The position numbers and the translations under genes were made by a program. The notes beneath the pieces are model-generated. The model saw nothing but the letters and a program-made list of their open reading frames with translations, made no database searches and was not told the DNA's origin. Positions 10,471-22,519 of a stretch of 64,000 bases of DNA are shown here, one piece after another. The DNA is from Lucinisca nassula. Lineage: Eukaryota; Mollusca; Bivalvia; Lucinida; Lucinidae. How positions within the stretch are numbered: the stretch's first letter is position 1; every line of letters begins with the position of its first letter. The DNA lies in the NCBI GenBank assembly GCA_963580285.1, contig OY757011.1:95339650-95403649 (forward strand). Direction: 5' to 3'.

Positions 10471-10630
10471 CCAACCTATGATTCCAAGATAACCCTCTTA
10501 CACAACATTCTGACCTCAGTCACTGCGGCTGTTTTCTATAAAAAAAAAGTTATTCGGACAAGTCTGTGATAGTCACGTGGACTAAACAGCTTTTCTGCTT
10601 AGGAATTTCGGGTAGTCGGAAAAGGAGCTC

Positions 10631-10895
10631 ATCACGAAAACGCGCCTATATAATTTTGACCCCCTTGAACCCCACTTTTATATAGTGAAACTGGGGTTTA
10701 CAGGGGTAAACCTTATTTTTCATATTTCTGCTCATATACATAGATTCTGGGTACTTGTTAGAACCGCGCGTTCACACAAACTATTTTTGAGCAGAAATAT
10801 AAAAAGTATCAGATATTTTTTTTTTCTGAAAATTTTTATTTTTGTTTTTAAGGTAAAATTTTCAATTTATTTTAATAGGCATGTTTCGTAATGTC
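10631..10895. repeat. Hairpin MITE family M1, near full length
   Basis: Opens TCATCACGAAAACGCGCC and closes AATAGGCATGTTTCGTAATG. Internally it has the family landmarks CTGGGGTTTACAGGGG, TTTCTGCTC and GAGCAGAAAT around a central inverted repeat. Confidence 0.8.
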
Positions 10896-10987
10896 TGCTG
10901 ATCAACCCTACTGTTTGTCATGGCATTTGTTGAGAAATATTCGTCTCTGCACATGCGCTTGAAGTTCTGAGCTCAAAACCTAAACAA

Positions 10988-11235
10988 CCGGCCTCCGTGG
11001 CCTAGTGGTTAAGTGCGCTGACTCTTGATCATTAAGTCTCTCACCGCTGTGGTTCGAGCCTCGCTCGGGTCACATGTGAGACGCCAAGTTCTGCAACGGA
11101 AGGTCAGGTGGTTTTTCTCCGGGTACTCCGGTTTTCGCCCACCTCTGATTAACGATCGGCTCGATATGAGTGAAATAATCTTGAAAGGGCGTAAAACCAA
11201 ACAACAACAACAACAACAAAAAAAAAAAAAAACCT
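10988..11235 (+). repeat. SINE family S2, best preserved copy
   Basis: The head GGCCTCCGTGGCCTAGTGG is followed by the intact B box GGTTCGAGCCT, the body, and the tail GGGCGTAAAACCAAACAACAAC running into an A-rich stretch. Pol III promoter boxes are spaced as in tRNA-derived SINEs. The 11236-12000 interval shows nothing I can assign. Confidence 0.85.
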
Positions 11236-12309
11236 ACACATGAATGTTAATATTGACGTAGTCAATTTTCAATTTCGTTATGGCCCTTTCAAACAAATTT
11301 GAAATGTTTAAGCATTTAAACTTCAAGCACCTGTGATCTTTCCGACATCATTCTTCAAGAGCATTTGCACAGGTTTACAACACTTTTTTGCAGTTTAATT
11401 TCAATCTGATTTGGCATTTTACATGTTCAAGTGTTTACATCAGTGACCAGCCTTGTAGCCTGTTGTGTAAAGTAAATATGGGAGAGTTAAGGATGGAGTT
11501 ATTCTTGGTGATTGTTGCGACTTTAAGACACCTGTTCGCACAAAACATACATTTTTCTTCATGGCTCCCAGTGAAATCTGTCTTATAGTGCAGATTTCAG
11601 TAATAATCTATAATAAATCATGTATTTTAACAGCAGTACATGATATGTAGTTTTTATATTTCGTCGACAGCCGTATCAATCAGACTAGGATACCATCGAC
11701 GGTCGTATTTCTAATAATCGACATCCGTATCCCGACATTTTTCAAAGGTCTATAAAAACTCCCAGAGTGCATGAATTATGTCAAACCCACGTTGTTGTTG
11801 AAGCGTAAATGGTAGATAAAATATATATGGTGTTTTATTGCTTTCCTACTTTTCATAAAGCATTAGATTAATGATATTCTGTGAAAACTGATTTTTTTCG
11901 AAAGAACCGGTTTTTTATAGTGTTTTTCAGACTCACGACTCTCTCTAAGTGAACAGACAATTAACAGCTTGTCTCTTTAAAACACCGACATCGTTTGTAA
12001 ATGTTTAAACTAACGTTTTCGCCTCTCCAAGTGCATCAAAATCGAAGACCCTCCTCTCTTGAGGTCGAAAACCGTATTTCTCGGTCGACAGCAGCTTTAC
12101 ACAGTACCGGCTCGGTCGACAACACAGGTATAGAAAATGGTATTACCCCTGTGGTTAAGTTTTTGCAAAATTTTATGTACTTCATGCAAACCGTGTTGAC
12201 CCAGATCAGACACCTTGTTCTGCAGCATCTGATCTGGGTAGTCACTGTTTGCCATTGTCCCAAAAAGGGCCACTAGGTCATATTGTTAACTGTTCTAGCA
12301 AGTTCAATA

Positions 12310-12392
12310 TCTATAATTTTGGTATTTTTGCTGAAAAAATGTGAGCAGCTTTTGCAAAAGCTGCTCAAATTTTTTCAGCAAAAATATTATCG
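12310..12392. repeat. Long hairpin
   Basis: ATTTTTGCTGAAAAAA, a short spacer and GAGCAGCTTTTGC are followed by the reverse complement. The arms total about 35 bp with no real loop. Confidence 0.8.
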
Positions 12393-12633
12393 TATTTGCC
12401 AAATTAAATTATCAAAGCTTTACCGATACGTTAACGAACGTCGTTGTTAGTTTTTAACAACTGGCCCTGGTGTTGACTGCAAGTATTCATTACATCTGCT
12501 TCTATTTAGCAGTACATTTACTTAGATTGCATATTCAATCTTGAATCACAATAAATATGCAGGTCAGTCTGTATTAACCAAGCATCAAATGAATACCAAA
12601 AGTGTGCTTAGTTAATACAGATGCTTGTTTAAC

Positions 12634-12836
12634 CCTCATCCCGCTGAATAATTAATTTAGCCTCACCCATTTCTGACATCGAACACATCAGATTACAGAT
12701 GTAATTTATTCCTACAAATTCATAAACTGAATCATACTAAACAGTGTAGATCCTGATCCGATGGCTTCTTCAGATCATCTGGATCTACACAGTTTGCAGT
12801 GATAGGGGTTTGTCGTGAACAGCAGGCTTAGGGTTA
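12634..12836. repeat. MITE family M2, about 200 bp
   Basis: Terminal TTAACCCTCATCCCGCTG and CAGCAGGCTTAGGGTTAA are inverted, and the hairpin core GTGTAGATCCTGATC lies inside. The matching full copy is at 26664-26870 in the opposite orientation. Confidence 0.75.
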
Positions 12837-13131
12837 ATACCTGTATAGGTGGGTTTTAATGCATTTGCTTTTTGGGGATCTGAATATACGAGGACTGTTC
12901 AAATATGAATGCAACTAAGCACATAAAAATGATTCCGTGATAGATTTCGATGAAAAATTTATTTTGTCCCCTCAAAGTATTCCCCTTTAACAGATATACA
13001 AACTTTCAGTCTTCTGATCCAATCATTGAATGCATTTTGGTAGTCTTTTCGAGGTATACTATGAAGGCACTGGAATATTGCAGAACCGAGGTGTTTGCCC
13101 TGAACAAATTTTCGACCAGAAAGGTATTTTT

Positions 13132-14178
13132 TCAGCCGCGGGAACAAAAAAAAAAAAAGTCACACAGGGCAAGGTCAGGGGAATAAGGGGGTTGAGGGAG
13201 TTCAACAACCTTTTCTTGCTTCAGATAGTCTTGCACAATGAACGCCTTGTGCGATGACGGATTGTCATGCAGCAATCTGACATTGTTTAAACCACTTGCG
13301 GGTCTATGTTCTTTGAAATATTCCTTCAATTTTCGAAGAACTTTATTCTTGTAAAACTTTGCATTTACAATTAGGAAAAATATGTGATAGCTTGAAAGAA
13401 AAATCCGTGAAAAAGGCTGTAAAAAGCCGAAACGTCTGGAGATTGTGAAGAATTATTGTGATAATAAATGTTATAAAACTGTTTGTGCGTCAAAGGTTTG
13501 CATTTACCGATTTGCCTTTAGGCACAGCAACCTGAATAGCAAGGCCCTGATTTGAAAAGAATATGGCATACATTACCTTCTTGACGCTCATGGTCCGCTT
13601 TGCAATGCATGGTATTTTGCAATACTTTGTTGCCCATATTTTGTTCTGAATCTTTCGTTTTGGCTCAAAAAAGCAAACCCATGTCTCGTCACCTGTGACG
13701 ACATTAGCGAAAGACCGTGCATTGTAATTTGGAAACTTTTTAAGCAACATCTTGGCGCACAGAACGCGTGTCTATTTCTGCTCATCTGTCAATAGATTGG
13801 GAATCCATCTAGCACAGATCTTTCTCATTTTCAAATCCCGTTTAAGAATTCTATGAGCTGCTCCTAATGAGATGCCAACCATACTAGCTATTTGCCTAGT
13901 GGTGTATCGTGCATCGGTAGCAACTATTTCTTTCACTCTTGCAACCATCTTGGCAGATGTTGCTCTTTTCGGCCAACGATCATGTGGTGCATCTTCTGTT
14001 GAGCATAGTCCACAGCTGAATTTCTTACACCAACGAAAAACTTTTGGAAAAGACATTTCATTATGCCCATAAACCGAACATATTTCACCAAAAATGTCTT
14101 TGCACCGTATACCAAGAATACAACGATTCTTAATATAGGACCGTATTTCAACGGCGTACTCCTACCTTCTTCCAACAA
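13132..14178 (-). pseudogene. mariner transposase, broken
   Basis: The reading runs on the minus strand through several frames. First comes an N-terminal helix-turn-helix part (about 13780-14170) with QIASMVGISLGAAHRILK. The catalytic core follows, with VTGDETWV (first Asp, about 13690), LLHDNPSSHK (second Asp, about 13265) and PYSPDLALCDFFFF (third Asp region, about 13150). These are the three motifs of the mariner DD34D transposase. At least three frame changes and one insertion separate the pieces, so no functional transposase is made. Outside this range the inverted ends and untranslated parts continue. Confidence 0.85.
13363..13502. repeat. 135-bp insertion inside the mariner, with target duplication
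   Basis: TTTGCATTTAC occurs at both edges (about 13359 and 13497), an 11-bp target duplication. The insert contains GGCTGTAAAAAGCC followed by GAAACGTC, which looks like stem II plus the GAAAC/GTC half of a minimal hammerhead with a two-base-pair stem III. The CTGATGA half is not intact (GTGAAAA). Confidence 0.6.
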
Positions 14179-14480
14179 TGTTTTGTATTAGTATACAAGA
14201 GTAGACAGTGTTTATCGAACGATATACATGGCTATTCCCCCTAAAGTGGACGGATTTTAACAGGTTTGGTATCAATGTATAGGTAAAATGTTTTTCTACG
14301 CTGTGATATTTATTTCCAGGTGATTTTCGCATTAGTGCATGAGAAAACGTTCTACTTGCATTCATATTTGAACAGTCCTCGTATGTTTTCTTGTTCAAAC
14401 CAAATTGCTTGCTAGGATAGTCAACAACAATTTTGATCAGTATTATGCATGTTTCAAAACTGCCTGTTGTTTTGTTTCAG

Positions 14481-14592
14481 GTGAATGCAAGGAATACATG
14501 TCAGCTTATATGAAATGCTTAAGGAGAGAAGGAAATGACATAGCAGCATGCAGACAAGAGTCTAAGGCCTATCTCAGTTGCAGAATGGAGCA
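14481..14592 (+). CDS. COX19: COX19-like cytochrome c oxidase assembly factor, internal exon
   Basis: The exon encodes the twin CX9C (CHCH) domain: C-x9-C in ECKEYMSAYMKC and C-x9-C in CRQESKAYLSC, then RME. That order and the words GECK and CRxESKxYLxCRME are characteristic of COX19, a small intermembrane-space protein that helps deliver copper to cytochrome oxidase. The exon is preceded by a pyrimidine-rich acceptor (TGTTTTGTTTCAG, ending 14480) and followed by the donor GTATGT at 14593. It begins at the second base of a Gly codon and ends two bases into a codon. That codon is completed by the exon at 22520, which restores the family C-terminus. The first exon, which should encode a short N-terminus, was not found in the window. 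Confidence 0.85.
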
Positions 14593-14754
14593 GTATGTAC
14601 AGCTTCAGTGGATTCAGTTCTGAAGATTTATAATTTTTTGCCTGAAGATGTATAAAATTTTGCCTGAATATGCATAAATTTTTGCCTTGCAATAATTTTC
14701 AATTGCGGTCTAGCTTAAGCCCTTGTAATGTTGGACGAAATCCCTTCCTATGCA

Positions 14755-14825
14755 AACTGTGTAGATCCAGATCAAATGACTTCTCACGAAGCTATCAGCT
14801 GATCAGGATCTAGGCTGTCTGTCAT
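14755..14825. repeat. M2-type hairpin core
   Basis: TGTAGATCCAGATCAAATGA pairs with the downstream GCTGATCAGGATCTAGGC. Confidence 0.65.
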
Positions 14826-14984
14826 TACAGATCAGTTAGTTAAAGCAGCTGCCTGATCACAAGATTGGTTGGTCAAAACCTTGGGTGGTTTTAACCGGTT
14901 GAGACCGCCCTGGTCAATACTCCCAGAGTGGCCAATACTGGTCAGTACTGATCGATTGAAATATTGAGTGGTCAATTGCATATT

Positions 14985-15845
14985 TTTGTGCCCCCGGAAT
15001 CGAGATTCTGGGGCATATAGTTTTTTGTCTGTTTGTCTACAAAAACCTTAACATTGGGCATAACAATGGAATGGTAATAGATAGAGCTTTCATATTTCAC
15101 AGGTGTATACCTTATCACAAGACCTTTCAAATGGTACCATAATTTTTTATCTCGTGACCTTGACCTTTGTCCTACTTTTTTCATTTTTTTTACAACTTTA
15201 ACATCGGCCATAACTTTCGATTGATATGTGATAGGGCTTTCATATTTCACATGTGCATTCCTTGTCACAAGACCTTTCTAGTGGTACCATATTTTTTGAC
15301 CTCGTGACCTTGACATTTGACCTACTTTTTAAAAAACTTTAACATTGTCCATACTTTCTATTGGTGATATGGCTTTCACATTTCACATGTGCATTCTTTC
15401 TTACAAGACCTTTCTAGTGGTACCATAATTTTTGACCTCTTGACCTTGACATTTGACCTACTTTTTAAAAACTTTTACATTGGCCATAACTTTCGATTGG
15501 TAAGTGGTATGGCTTTCATATTTCACATGTGCATTCATTGTCACAAGACCTTTCTAGTGGTACCATAATTGTTGACCTCGTGACCTTGACGTTTGACCTG
15601 CTTTATAAAAACTTAAACATTGGCCATTACTTTAGATTGGTAAGTGATAGGGCTTTCATTATGCACATGTGTATTCTATGTCACATGGCCTTCCAACGAT
15701 CCAATAATTTTTGACCTTGTGACCTTGACCTACTTTTTTAAGACATGAACATTAGTTATACCTTTCGGTTGCTTAGTGATACTGCTTTCATATTTAAGTT
15801 ATTTAACATGCGCTGTCCGGGGGCATCAGTGTTTCACAAACACAT
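14985..15845. repeat. Pearl-like element with about 145-bp tandem units
   Basis: The ends TGCCCCCGGAATCGAGATTC and CTGTCCGGGGGCATCAGTG are inverted (GCCCCCGG against CCGGGGGC). Between them about five units share CATTGGCCATAACTTTCGAT, GGGCTTTCATATTTCACATG, GACCTTTCTAGTGGTACC and GACCTCGTGACCTTGAC. No coding. Confidence 0.8.
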
Positions 15846-16057
15846 CTTGTTAATGTTGAAATGGCAATGCTACTGAAACTTGTATGTTAAAGTTTTGGTC
15901 TCTTTGCTGGAGGCTGATCATTTGAAAGAGTTTTAGGTTCAGATGTTATTTCTTCAAATGGCCTCTTAGCAATACTTGTGGCATTTTGAGCCCTATGCAT
16001 TTTTGTCTATGAGGCCTTAGCACTATCTTCACGCTTTGCTCCTTGCTAGTTGTTTTT

Positions 16058-16375
16058 TATGCCCCTGCATCGGATGATGCCGGGGGCATAGAATTTTTCG
16101 GTTTTCCATACGTGATTCAGTGGTACGTGCGTACTTGCGTCCGAATGTACGTCCTACTGTACGAAAGTGTGTACGTACGTACCTACGTAATCCTGTTAGA
16201 CTCAGGTTAAGGTTTTTGTACCAGTTTGAGCCTGAACTTTTTAAGAGATCATATTTTACATTATTATGGACACCCTTTCCATTTGGCTTTAATGAAAAAA
16301 ATTATCATGAGGGTAATATAACTATAATGCCCGATTTTTATATTTTCTCGCTTCTGGATGCGAAAGCCTAAAACT
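16058..16375 (+). repeat. 5' part of another pearl-like element
   Basis: Opens with TATGCCCCTGCATCGGATGATGCCGGGGGCATAG, a short hairpin like that at 42360. A GTACGTACG-rich stretch follows, and similarity to known units stops by about 16.4 kb. Confidence 0.6.
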
Positions 16376-16457
16376 AGATGGCACTGCACCAGAAAAACGG
16401 CAATTATAAACGTAAATTAAGTGCTTTTAAAGGACACAGTACCAGGCAATAGTATTA

Positions 16458-19452
16458 TTGAATCATGGACGCCACACAATGCTTGCATTTCTAAGTTCAT
16501 TAACCATTTCTGTATTATGCATTCTGGACACCAAGGCGAACAAATTATACGATAGTTCTAATCAGTTATTCGATGCTGCTCTTTTAACAAGGGGTTATAC
16601 TCAGTATGTTCTTCATCCTTTCATCGATTCTGAAATTAATCACAAACGTCATTACATCAAAATATCCTTCATTAATAAGGGTATGGATTTTTTAGATTTA
16701 CCCAGTATCTTCCGGGACAGTTTGGTGATTAAATCCATTCCTGCTTATTTTCAAACGGAAACACCCATAATTTGCTATAATAAATACAATAAACATGTTA
16801 GATCTATTATTTTTAATTTCAATAAACTTGTTTCTGATCTTGATATTGCATTAACACTCCTGATACCTTTACATTGTTGACGGGGACGTTAAACGTCAAA
16901 TCAAACAAAATATTGATACCTACGATTACAAAAATTCATTGTTTTGCTACCCTGCTGCTGGTCATAGTATTACTAGTAAGGACTTCGGAAACTTTGTTAA
17001 GACATTTGCCCCGGAAATTATAAAATTCTCAAATTTAACCAAACGAACTCATCACAGAGGCAACTTAAAGGTAACACTTTGTTCTATTATGATATGCATT
17101 TGGTCTACAGCTCAAATATTAATTTTGTTGATTTTTGGCTTAATTGAGTCAAGTTTCTATAAAGTTACATAGGAAACAGAAACTTTTAAATAAGTATATG
17201 TTTCCCCCCCCCCCCCCATTGCCCAATAAAACAATTTGGCATACATTTGTATTTTTAACTTATACATCCTCTGACCAACTGTCGTGTTTGGGCAAGGGGG
17301 GAAGGCTGTGAAAAATCCTAAAAACCAACATGCATGCTTAGCGCTATCATTGAAAAACTTCACAGGATTTGGAACTATACTGTATCATTATACAGTAGGG
17401 TTTATTTTTAAACTAAGGACATATTTATGCCTGGCTGAGCATATATAGTGTACATACAGAATACAGGTATGTTATACCTGAATGAGCAGGCTACCTGTCT
17501 TCTATAAATAACAGGTGTATATCTAATATTATTATTTATGTACAGGTGTGTCCATTTGTGATGAGCACTGTACCTCCTGTTGTAAAATGCATTGAAGTAG
17601 TGCACCTGCGTTTTATGTGTGCATAGCACTATATGTTAAAATTTTGAGTTGTAACAGCCCTAACTTGATATCAACTTGAAAATGAAACATGGAATTGTCA
17701 TTTTTTTTACCTTATATTTTTTTCAAAAATTATCACCCCCGCCCACTTCAATGTGGAATTTTTCTACTAGTGTGCCATCCTTCTACATTTGGTAAATGCC
17801 ATGATGTTCGACATACGTCAGTTTTTAGTATACATTAGGTCAATTCCATATATACACACTACAGACGCTTGCAGAAGCTTTCAAAATTGAGGCATAAAAC
17901 CCCCCCATAGTTTCCGAAGTCCTTTAAAAATCAAGCCTGATTCTAGGATACGAAATATAATTTCTAAAGGACGGAAATATCAATTTCATTCCAAAATCGA
18001 TTTCAGAAAGTGTCGAGATTAAAGCGCTGCTGCCTTGAATGTTTGGTAATCGACGATGTAAACGAGAGAATGTTGAGCATAAAGCTCTCAAAGATTTGAA
18101 ACTTAACATTCTGAAACTAGTGAACAAACGCATTTCTTTCTACTCTCAAAATACGAATTTATTACCTCCTAAACCTAAGACGTCACCTTAAACTAGGTAT
18201 TCAGAATTTCATTAGAAGCTTGTTTCAGCTCCAGCAGATAAGGCTGCTAACAATGTGGTCGTAGTTTGACGGCTCCACTATGTTAACACTCTTCAGCAAG
18301 AACTTGGGGGTACTAAGGCCTATGAACTGCAGCCTTTGGCTGTAGAGAGGGCTTTAGTTGATAACCACATTTGTCATTCAGCAACGAAGTTTGCTGTATA
18401 TGTTACAGAAGGCCAAGACAAGCTTCCTACGTTATATTGGTTACCTAAACTTCATAAAAGACCATACAAAGCACTGTTTATTGCAAAGTCCAGCTCTTGT
18501 ACCACCACAAAACTCTCAAAATTATTAACTTCATGTTTTACTGCCAACAAACTGTGATTAAATATTATGACAAATTCTTTGAAAGATCAGGGAGAAATCT
18601 GTTTTGGTCTATAAAAATTCCAACGAAGTTTTAAATAAATTGAAATCCAGACGTTTTCGTGCTTCTGTCTTATGACTTTTCCACCCTTTACACTACACTT
18701 CCTCATAATCTTATAAAAGAAAAACTTAATGACTTAATTGACTGGTCATTTCATAGGGAAGACTCCCCGTATCTTGCATGTAATGTAAGAATTACAATAC
18801 CTAATCGATGGTTTGATCAGTCAAATTTACACCCAGAACAGTTAAATAAAGCAATTGCTTCTGATACCGAGGCCACGTTTTTTGATTTTCATCTATCTAT
18901 TGTAAATGGATTTGTTTCTTGCAAAATTTATGATAAACACGATGATTTTGATTTTGAGATTGTAAATTTTCCTTTCTCTGATGGTGATGTTCCTCGTACG
19001 GCGTTTATATTTCACAATTAATTCGATTTGCCAGAGTGTCAAGTCGTGTAACTAACTTCAATACTTGTTATAAATTGTTAACTGCTAAAGTTCTTAACCA
19101 GGTTAATCGGTATCATAAACTACGCGAAACCTTTTCAAAATTTTATAGACTTCATTCGGATTTAATTTCAAAATTCATTGTTGGACTTAAATCTCTTCTG
19201 CAACAAGGCCTATCGGAACCCGAATTTTATGGTGACATAGTAAATAAGTTCAGAAAAATATATAATTGCAGTGACTTCAGTACCCAATTTCGTAAAATCA
19301 TCCTTCGATATAAAAAGATTGGATACAACATAAATGTTATACGACAGACTGCATGCATGGTAGTTAACCCAATCACGGTTGACAACTTTGCTTCCCTCTT
19401 CATATGCACGCCGTTTGGTCAGGGCTCAGATTCTATGACAGTCCCAGAGTAA
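16458..19452 (+). pseudogene. Penelope-like reverse-transcriptase retroelement, broken
   Basis: Fragments in consistent order read like one bivalve-type reverse-transcriptase polyprotein. An N-terminal part (16458-17070) has NKGMDFLDLPSIF and IIFNFNKLVSDLDIA. A middle part at about 17930-18180 is poorly preserved. Then come LPTLYWLPKLHKRPYKA and SSSCTTTKLSKLLTSC (18420-18540), YDFSTLYTTLPHNLIKEKL (18665-18735, RT motif A) and the C-terminal IILRYKKIGYNINVIRQTAC (19280-19360). LPKLHK and STLYTTLPH are hallmarks of Penelope-type RTs. The catalytic YxDD region expected between 18790 and 18850 is missing. A block of about 940 bp bounded by inverted AAGGACTTCGGAAACT (16978 and about 17926) interrupts the N-terminal part. 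No GIY-YIG nuclease was seen. Confidence 0.75.
16977..17927. mobile_element. Candidate non-autonomous insertion in the retroelement
   Basis: AAGGACTTCGGAAACTTTG at the left and its near-exact reverse complement CATAGTTTCCGAAGTCCTTT at the right enclose about 950 bp that do not read as reverse transcriptase. A C-run is at 17202-17217. The target duplication was not resolved, so the boundaries are approximate. Confidence 0.45.
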
Positions 19453-20035
19453 AGGCTTACTGAGAATTAGAGAGAATCTACTTTTGTGTAATGTTGGTTG
19501 GTGTCTGATGCTCTGTCTCTGGTTGGGCAAATCGGAGTCTACCTGTTAGTCTTCTTTTGCTCCAGCATTGCAGAGATTTCTTGCTGTCGAGTCCTCACCG
19601 TTGTTTCATCTCTGTGGTTTTCAAGATGAGTAAGGAGGCCTTCATGAGTGCTGAACAAATTATTTGCCTAAATCGCGATGGAAGTAAGGGCGAGAATGGT
19701 GGCCACGTAACATAGATTTAAGCATCCCAGTGGAATTCGTTTCACTGACCGTTCCAAGGCAGTTCTTCTGTTGTGGTTTAATTTTGTTATGGCTTGTCTT
19801 TGAGTGTGTGTATCGCTTATATTATTTTGCTTTGGACAGCCAATTGGCCATTTTGTAGGAAAGTGGGTAACTGTCCTTTTTGTTTTCCGCTAGTGATGTT
19901 TCCATTAGGATGCAGTTGTTACATGTTTATGTTTCTTTCCCTTGGTGCCTCTGATGGGAGCTATGGGTTAATTGTATTGGATCCTGATCATTGCCGTCAC
20001 TTATATTTTACATAATTACCCTTTCCTGTTGTTAT
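19453..20035 (+). repeat. 3' untranslated region of the Penelope-like element
   Basis: It directly follows the RT C-terminus and is shared in inverted orientation with 5690-6055 and 52560-53090. The shared segment includes AAATTATTTG(CC)TAAATCGCGATGG and GGCCACGTAA. Three copies make it a retroelement 3' end rather than host sequence. Confidence 0.7.
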
Positions 20036-20049
20036 TTAAAGAAATACCC

Positions 20050-22415
20050 CAAAACATGTTAAGTAAAACAGCAGTGTTGATTTTGATTTTACCCCACCTC
20101 TTCAATCTTAATGAATCTTTAACAGAATATTTGTCTTGACAATATCTGTGTCAAGTTGGAGGACATGTGTTGGATAACTGCAGGGTCGGCAACATTCTTT
20201 CGTGGAGATTGATCATGAAACCTTTTCTAGGGTCATTCTCTCCCTTCTGCTGATTCAAGAAGGGCAGTTGTCAGTTTCTGGCGAAAGAATATGCACTGTA
20301 CTGGTTAAGCACTTTCGTATAAGCCTGCCCAGATAAAGTGTGGATAGGTAAACTGACCTGCTCAAAAATGACATGAAACAGTGTTGACTGGGCTGTTAAA
20401 GTCCAGTACAAACAAACAAAAATCTGGGTCAAGTTCAAATATGAGTCGTGTCCTGGTCAAAAACTAGGTCACTAGGTCAGATTCCTTTAAAACCTTGTTC
20501 ACCCACTACAGGTCACATATTTGCTTCGATCTTCATGAAACTTTACCACAATGTTGGTCTTGATAATATCTAGTTCAAGTTCGAACATGGGTCATGTCGG
20601 ATCAAAAACTAGGTTACAAGGTCACATTGCGTTAAATCTTTGTTCACCCTCTAGAGGCCACAATTTGCTTCAATCTTCATGAAATTTTATCAGTATGTTT
20701 ATCTTGATAATATAAAAAGCAAGCTCGAATATGGGTCATGTCAGGTAAAAAACTAGGGCACGAGTTCAGATTTCTTTTAAACCTTGGTAACCATCTAGAA
20801 GCCATAATTTTGCTTCACTTATCATGAAACTGTACCAGAATGATTGCCTTGATGATACCAGGGTTGGGTTCGAATATGGGTCATGTCAGGTCAGGTCAAA
20901 AACTATGTCACTAGTCACATTTCTATAAAACCTTGTTCACTCTCTAGAGGCCAAAGTTTTGCATCAGTCTTCATGAAACTTTACCAGAATGTTTGCCTTC
21001 ATAATAACTGCGTCGAATTAGAATATGGGTCATATCATGTCAAAAACTTGGGCACTAGCTCAGTTTTCTTTAAAACCTTGTTCATACCCAAGAGGCCATA
21101 ACTTTGCTTCAATCATCATGACACTTACCGGAATGCTTGTCTTGATAATATCTGGGTAGAGTTTGAATGTCGGTCATGTTTGTCTTCATAATATCTAGGT
21201 TGAGTTTGAATATGGCCCTGGGTCATGCTTGGTTAAACGTAACTTACATTGTCAAATTGCGTTTAAACCTTGTTCACCCACTAGAGGCCATAATTTTGCT
21301 TCAATCTCCACGAAATTTTACCGGAATGTTTGCCTTGATGATAACTGCGTCGAATTAGAATATGGGTCATATCAGGTCAAAAACTAGGGCACTATCTCAA
21401 TTTTCTTTAAACCGTGATCACCCTCTTGAGGCCATAACTTTGCTTCAGTCTTCTCGATACTTTACCGGAAAGTTTGTTATGACATCTGGGTTGAGTTTGA
21501 ATATGGGTCATGTTTGGTTATAATTAAGTCACATAGTCAAATTGCATTAAAACCTTTGTTCATCCTCTAGTTTTTGAAAAAGGACTTATATAGGGACACC
21601 TTTCATACACTTGTTGTCAGAAACCAGAAGGCCCAGGCCTTTGATATTTTGTACACAGCTTCGTCTAATGGACTTCTGCCAGTATTGTTCAACTTGTAGC
21701 CCTTGGGCCAAAAATGGGTCCATGAAGGGGCCCACTTGTTTTACATAGACTTTATTGGGAAAATATACCTTTGAACTCTTCTTAAATGAAACCAGAAGGC
21801 CTAGGCCTTTGAGATATTTGGTTCACAGCTTCGAGTAGTGGACCTCTGCAAAGATTATTCAAACTATAGCCCTTAGCCAGTGAGGCCCTGTCCAGGGTTC
21901 CACATATTTTACATGAACTGAAGTGCTCATGGCGAGCTATTGTGATCTGTCAATGTCCGTCATGCTGTATGCGTCGTCCGTCGTAAACAATTTGCTTAAA
22001 ATGCCAACTCCTTAACCCTTGGGCCAATTTGATTCCAGTTTTACAGGAATGTCGCATGTGTGGCTGCCTACCAAAGTAGCTAAAACGTCTGTTCTGATGA
22101 ACAAGATGGCCATCAGAGCTAAAAATAGAAGAAAAAAAGTTTATAGAGTACTCTTGAGTCTGTTTCATTCAAACTTCATAGGAATGTTGCTTAGGTGATC
22201 CTCTACCAAAATAGCTAAAACAGCTCCGCCCCCATGGGCAAATTGCTGTGAGAGGCCGGTATAACACAGATCTTAAACCTCCAGCCCATCACCCCAGAAT
22301 ATTCATTTTCAACAAATTTTAAAAATACATACCTATGAAGAGAAATCATAGTCTTATAGAATATACCATAGAATTTACTAGAGACAGTGATACTCAGGTG
22401 AGTGAAATAGGGCCC
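20050..22415. repeat. Pearl-like array of about 150-bp units
   Basis: Eight or so diverged units share GAATATGGGTCATGTCAGGTCAAAAACTAGG, CTTGTTCACCCTCTAGAGGCC, TTGCTTCAATCTTCATGAAA and TTACCGGAATGTTTG (20430-21580). Relatives of the 166-bp unit (21590-21925), a GTCCGTCGT stretch and an end at ACTCAGGTGAGTGAAATAGG (22392-22411) follow. No coding. Confidence 0.7.
20187..20428 (+). repeat. SINE S3, headless copy
   Basis: Starts inside the family body (GGGTCGGCAACATTCTTTCG) and ends GACTGGGCTGTTAAAG plus AAACAAACAAA. The tRNA-like head is absent. Confidence 0.75.
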
Positions 22416-22519
22416 TGTTGTATGATTAAAATGATTAGTGTATATCAACTCTTCTAGCGCTCTTATTATGACAAATATGGTACATGTGGTTTTTACTTGC
22501 TTTAAAATTATATTTTCAG

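Larger units (their letters stand above)
12889..14381 (-). mobile_element. mariner-type DNA transposon, inactive
   Basis: The inverted ends CGAGGACTGTTCAAATATGA and TCATATTTGAACAGTCCTCG are flanked by TA dinucleotides (12887-12888 and 14382-14383), the target site of Tc1/mariner transposons. The interior encodes a frameshifted transposase on the minus strand and carries a 135-bp nested insertion. The element lies upstream of the COX19-like exon at 14481, presumably in an intron. Confidence 0.9.
14593..22519 (+). other. COX19-like intron, about 7.9 kb
   Basis: It starts GTATGT and ends TATTTTCAG, with compatible phase on both sides. It is filled by a pearl-like element (14985-15845), a Penelope-like relic (16458-20035), a SINE fragment and a pearl-like array (20.0-22.4 kb). 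Confidence 0.75.
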
